A DNA stretch of 64,000 bases from assembly GCF_001723175.1 (NCBI RefSeq), contig NC_064651.1, forward strand, positions 1,426,001 through 1,490,000, written 5' to 3'. Made by a program: the position numbers and the translations under genes. The stretch comes from Penicillium oxalicum. Taxonomy: Eukaryota > Ascomycota > Eurotiomycetes > Eurotiales > Aspergillaceae. The notes beneath the pieces are model-generated. The model searched no databases. It was not told the DNA's origin and worked only from the letters and a program-made list of their open reading frames with translations. Of this stretch, positions 59,694 to 64,000 are shown piece by piece; position 1 is the stretch's first letter, and every line of letters starts with the position of its first letter.

Positions 59694-61567
59694 TGAGATG
59701 ATGGCCTGTCAACTGAATGGTATGATATTTCTCTAAGGTGGCAAAAACAGCGCAGCCCCTTCGAAGATGATGAAATTTCGAGGTCACAAGAGTAGCCGTG
59801 AGAGGATGCGATGCAACAGCTCTGGGCAGCGTCTCGTCCCCTTATATAGCACGGATCACGGCATCTTTAGAGAAGACGTACGCCCACACGGTATTCCCGA
59901 AGTCATGGCCGGTGACCCAGTGGCACAAGGCGAGTCTCCTTCGGGTGAAACGAATAGAGAGGCATCCCTTGGGGTATCTCCCAGCAAAGAGGGTCTCGTG
60001 AGCATGCGGAGACTGGTTAGTTTGCCCAGAAAGGAGATTCGGCGTTGGACATTGCCAGCCAGGGTGTCTGGGCCCGCCAGTAGAATCATAGTAGTGGCGC
60101 AGCTGCAACCAAATGCGGCGACAACGGGAGTGCTATTTACGGATCTATGCCGTTGATCACATTGTCCAGCCAAGCTGGATAATAATAGATGAACGACTTT
60201 TGAGGTACGTTTACAACGGTACTCGCTCGAACGCGAGCATGGCAGAGGATCCGCCGGTCCTGATGATGTCTCCATGCGCTAGAAATAGCATCAGAGATCA
60301 GAGTATGGCCATACTGCAATAAATGTTTCCATGCATTTTCAGCATCGAATTGCAGAGCAACGTCGCTCCCAAATCCTGCCATTGTGGGGATCTGCGGACA
60401 TGGTAGATCCAGGATGGTTCGCGGGGAACCCCCCAGCTTCAATTGGAGACAAGCTACGGAAGCCCGCTTTGGGCAAGCCGATCGAGCTTTGCGGGTTCCC
60501 CGCTTTCTGCTTGGACAGCTTGTCCAGGTGACCCGTGGACTCGCCCACACTGTCTTCAACGTGTGGACTGAGAGCTTCTTTAATTAAGAAATTATCGGCA
60601 AATGGTTTGACAACATTGATGCCAAGTGGATACGGTCGCAGAAATTCTTCCAGTTCGAAGAATATCTCTGCATTGCTATGAGTTCCCAGTGATTATTTGG
60701 GCGTGGTGGCCCATCAAGGCATCCAAATGATCGATAGCTGTCCAGATGTGCAGCACTAGTAATTGGTGTCATGACGGCCCTGGATCTCGAGGCCCTCATA
60801 CAGTCCTGTAGCTGCAGCTACTTGCGAAGTAGTTCATTGCTTCCGTCGTACATCTCACGCCCACCTCATATGCTCATGTAATGTCTGAAGATATTCTGCC
60901 GATCACAAATTTCAATTCTTGCGCGCAGAGTGACCATGTGACCGGCAGATTTCGGCGCGGTCGGTCTGTAGAGCGGTCGAGACCGCAGAGCTGGGCTCTC
61001 AGCCTCTTCCCTATTCGGGCAATTCCGAGTCTCTCGCCCACTTGAAGTGGCTGGAGCTGGGCGGTGACCCGTTCATCGACGTGCTGACGAGAAGCGTATG
61101 ATTGACGACCTGCACCGGCGGACCCTGAAGGAAGTCGTCCGCATACCTCAGATGGTCCAACAGAGAGACTTGAGTTGGTCAGCTGATGATATACATGCGA
61201 CCATCCCTACAGGCTAAACATTCGACCGGCAACTTTGGATTACACCGCAGATTGCTGTACAGCTGATCCGAGTTGGACTGACGACATCTGCGACAATGAA
61301 TCTTTGACGACGATTGCAATCGAATTCGAATCATCATTACGTGATCATTGGTTGATAAATCCAGACCTGTTACCTCTATTGTGGCTGGATCAGCTCGAGA
61401 GTCGATATAAGCAAGAATAATGAACTATTGAGAAAGACGACCTCACAATATACTGAGAATAAGTGTGAGCGGCTTATGCTGAGCGATGACTCCGGAGTCC
61501 GGGATGATACAGCCTGATTCCACGTTTCATCCAACCCATGCATACCCAATGTCCCACGATCAAACTC
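59694..61567. other. Intergenic stretch between the two dehydrogenases
   Basis: About 1.9 kb. Its left part is presumed promoter of the first dehydrogenase. ORFs at 59767-60156 (+), 60137-60559 (-) and 61235-61420 (+) do not resemble known families and are broken, so any gene that once stood here has decayed beyond recognition. Confidence 0.4.
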
Positions 61568-62665
61568 TCATTCGATTCCCACAAAGCCCTTGCTGAGATT
61601 CCACAGTCTTTCCTCATTTGCCTCATCAAACGCGAAAGTGCTGTATCCAAATTCAAGTGGATCTGCGTCCGAAGGAGCAGGCCGGATCACCACCGATGCT
61701 CCTTCGAGATACAGTCCACCCTTGCCTTCAAGTGTGCTCGACACGGCACCAAAAATGGTCGTCGCGCATCCTTGTTCCAGGCTGCACAAGTACTTTCGAC
61801 CACGTTCGTCCTGCAGCATTCCATCCACCTCTTGCTGGGAGTGCTTTTGGAGATTGGGACTCATGAATGATCCCGGATGCAGACTGTAGCCATGCAGCCC
61901 TTCTTCTCCGTACAAGCGCTCGATTTGGGTCGCCATCCAGATGTTTGCCGTTTTGCTGGCCCCGTAGGCCAGCCAGCCGTCGTAGTTCCCCTCGAAGTGA
62001 AGATTGTCGAAGGGGACACTGCTGAAACGGTGGGCTACCGAGGATACGTTGATGACGCGTGAATCGAAGCCGGGCGTGGAGCGCGCCGTTGCGATGAGCG
62101 TGTCTTTTAACAAATTGAATAGCAAGAAATGGGAGAGATGGTTTGTTCCCAGGTGGAGCTCGAAACCGTCCTTGGTGCGACTTTCCGGGGTGTTCATGAC
62201 CTAAGTTGACCGAATTGTAAGCGTTATGCGTCCATGCCTTTGATAACGGATAGAATTGGTAAAACTGACAGCCGCGTTGTTGATCATGATATTTAGCTTT
62301 ACGCTTTGTCCAAGAAATTCTCGCGCGCATGCACGCACACTGGATAGATCTGTCTGGTCCATAAAGAGAAGCTTGACGCGGCCAGCATCGAGGAGATCGC
62401 CCAAAGCCTCCCTCGCTTTATCCATGTTTCTGACGGTGCCATACACCGTAGCTCCAGTTTGGGCCAGAACACGAACTGTCTCTGCACCAATGCCAGATGA
62501 AACACCAGTGATCAAAATGACCTTGTCATTCCATTTGTTCACAAGGCCTTCGTCCTGGATGATTTGGTATCCTGTCACCCGCGAGTCACCGGGCCCATTG
62601 AGGACTTCCCACCGATTACGGTCAGCATAGGGACCAAACAGCTGAAATGGAACCTTGGAAGTCAT
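61568..62665 (-). CDS. Short-chain dehydrogenase/reductase of the retinol-dehydrogenase-like type
   Basis: NAD(P)-dependent oxidoreductase of 342 aa, substrate unknown. Minus strand, exon 1 62665-62270 and exon 2 62200-61568; the intron is 69 nt with a GTCAGT donor and TAG acceptor. Before the Rossmann fold comes YQIIQDEGLVNKW, then TGVSSGIG at 53-60 as cofactor motif, INNAA, NVSS (Ser185/186) and YGASK (Tyr211, Lys215), followed by SLHPGSF. This order and the roughly 340-aa length are those of fungal WW-oxidoreductase or retinol-dehydrogenase-like proteins. An in-frame ATG at 62824 would add 53 residues; 62665 is preferred because it places the fold as in relatives. The first dehydrogenase lies 1.9 kb away on the same strand, but sequence similarity between them is limited to SDR motifs. 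Confidence 0.88.
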
Positions 62666-64000
62666 TTCGATTTTGATTCCGATGAAGGGAAGGCCCAGGA
62701 AATGATGTTCGACAAAGACGAGATTTTGTATGGATTTCGCTAGTGCACTAGCCAAATTGAATTGAATCTTAGCAGTGTTTGGGTTTGCAAGATGACACCC
62801 GGGTTGGTAGATATCAAGTACCATAGCAACCTCCGAGGTTTTTTATAGAGCTATCCAGCTCTATACTAAGACGTCCGCGACGTATAGGTCGAGTCAGCAT
62901 CCGTGCGGCTTTAATGTTAAGGCCGTTCTATCCCCTTGTGGCTGCATGAGCTTATTTGTCCGTAGGATCTTTTGGGCCAATTGCAGTACCCAGACACGAA
63001 GCCCAATTCCAGAAAAGTGGGGCACCGCTTCCGATGTCTTTGCAGTCGTGGGCTGGAGCGGTAGAGGTATGGTGAGAAATCAGTATGAATTGACTTCATT
63101 CGAGACTTCTGTGTCTTTGATCTGGACTAAGGTTTTACAGGAATTGGCACTTTGCTCGAAAGGGTTGGGTCGCAATTAGACAGAGCGCTCAGTGGATGAA
63201 TCCAGCTCGGAGGTTATTTTTGCATAATCATAGGCTGTCCGGTCAGGCAAACATCGGAGCTAGTCAGCATCCCTTTGAAACGAATGCTGAGAAAATTCAA
63301 GAATATTGAGACAAAATTTCGGTGACTCATAAAGGGAGAGGGCGTCATGCAAGATTCTAGTCGATTGAAATTGTGGTGAATCACAATCCAGTTGCTGTTG
63401 GAGCCCCGTCTCTCGACGGTCAGGGGCGCAGTATGTGTATGCCCATCCACTTCTATCCGCGGTGACTCCCTTCAAAGCGATCTAAACTTTCAATCCAGCT
63501 GAGTCGACAAAAATTCCCAAGCTTTTACACTCAAATAATTGGAACACAGGTGGAAATTACACAGTTGTTAGGTACACCAAATGTCTGCATAGGTGATGTG
63601 TCAGTGCAATGTGGACCATTTCCCAAAAGAGAGCTATATATATTGCTCGAAGCACGAAATACACGCCGAATATATTCTGAGCAAGTTTTGTCTGATTTCA
63701 AACACTTAGGTTACGTAGAGTGAAAACTTATTCCATTAGCCTTGGACATCAATGTCCAGCTCACGCTTGTACGCGGGCTATTCAATAGATATCCCTACAG
63801 TGGATAGCCTGAGCGTCATGCGTGGGAAGTACCCCGCCATCCGGCGCGGTTCTCTACATGTTGTCTCCGAATGATCTTGTGAAATACGCACAATAAAGAT
63901 GTTTACCTGACGTCTTCATGATGACTACATATTCCCACAGAGATGGAACCTTATAGGTCTAGGTGAGCTTCAAAAGACTCCGCCGTTGGATCAAATATAG
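62666..64000. other. Upstream region of the second dehydrogenase to the window end
   Basis: About 1.3 kb containing the presumed promoter and possible alternative 5' coding end (ATG at 62824). No recognisable gene on either strand; sequence is AT-rich towards the right edge. Confidence 0.5.

Noticed and set aside
58474..62824. Secondary-metabolite gene cluster around the two dehydrogenases
   Set aside because: No synthase, P450 or other tailoring gene or pathway regulator is visible, and the nearest transporter is a generic peptide transporter 5.7 kb away.

Overview
This is nuclear DNA of a filamentous ascomycete, most likely an Aspergillus/Penicillium-type Eurotiomycete. The genes carry short spliceosomal introns (mostly 60-120 nt) with GTRNGT-type donors, CTAAC/CTGAC-type branch points and YAG acceptors. 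Intergenic spaces are long, and the proteins are typical of moulds: a phytase-like histidine acid phosphatase, a GPI-anchored lysophospholipase, an F-box protein, a fungal bZIP factor, a POT peptide transporter and several dehydrogenases. There are no operons, and I see no CRISPR array, rRNA or convincing tRNA.

Layout. 1-8.6 kb: an aldehyde dehydrogenase and an SMP-30/gluconolactonase-family enzyme, both +, separated by about 4.2 kb without a recognisable gene. 8.6-19.4 kb: a gene-poor stretch of nearly 11 kb, rich in simple repeats and G runs, leading to a bZIP transcription factor (+). 24.3-28.4 kb: a membrane-anchored phytase-like phosphatase (+) and an F-box protein (-). 30.2-41.7 kb is a compact housekeeping block: pantetheine-phosphate adenylyltransferase (-), a DCAF7/AN11-type WD40 protein (+), an acyltransferase-3 membrane protein (-) and the mRNA-capping RNA 5'-triphosphatase (+). 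42.4-44.6 kb: a secreted GPI-anchored lysophospholipase (-). 47.6-49.6 kb: a decayed Ty1/copia retrotransposon next to an uncharacterised nuclease-like ORF. 50.8-52.8 kb: a peptide transporter (-). 52.8-64 kb: gene-poor accessory-type sequence holding two short-chain dehydrogenases (both -) and a GTA microsatellite.

The genes do not form an evident pathway cluster. The most notable observation is that three otherwise well-formed genes (bZIP factor, phytase, capping triphosphatase) each change reading frame once by a single base with no intron to explain it, and the WD40 gene has no in-frame ATG at its apparent N-terminus. Because the capping triphosphatase is expected to be essential, small indel errors in the sequence are the simplest explanation, but each site deserves checking. 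I did not find a convincing new multi-gene system.

All exon boundaries were set by eye from reading frame, splice consensus and remembered family features. No database search was run.
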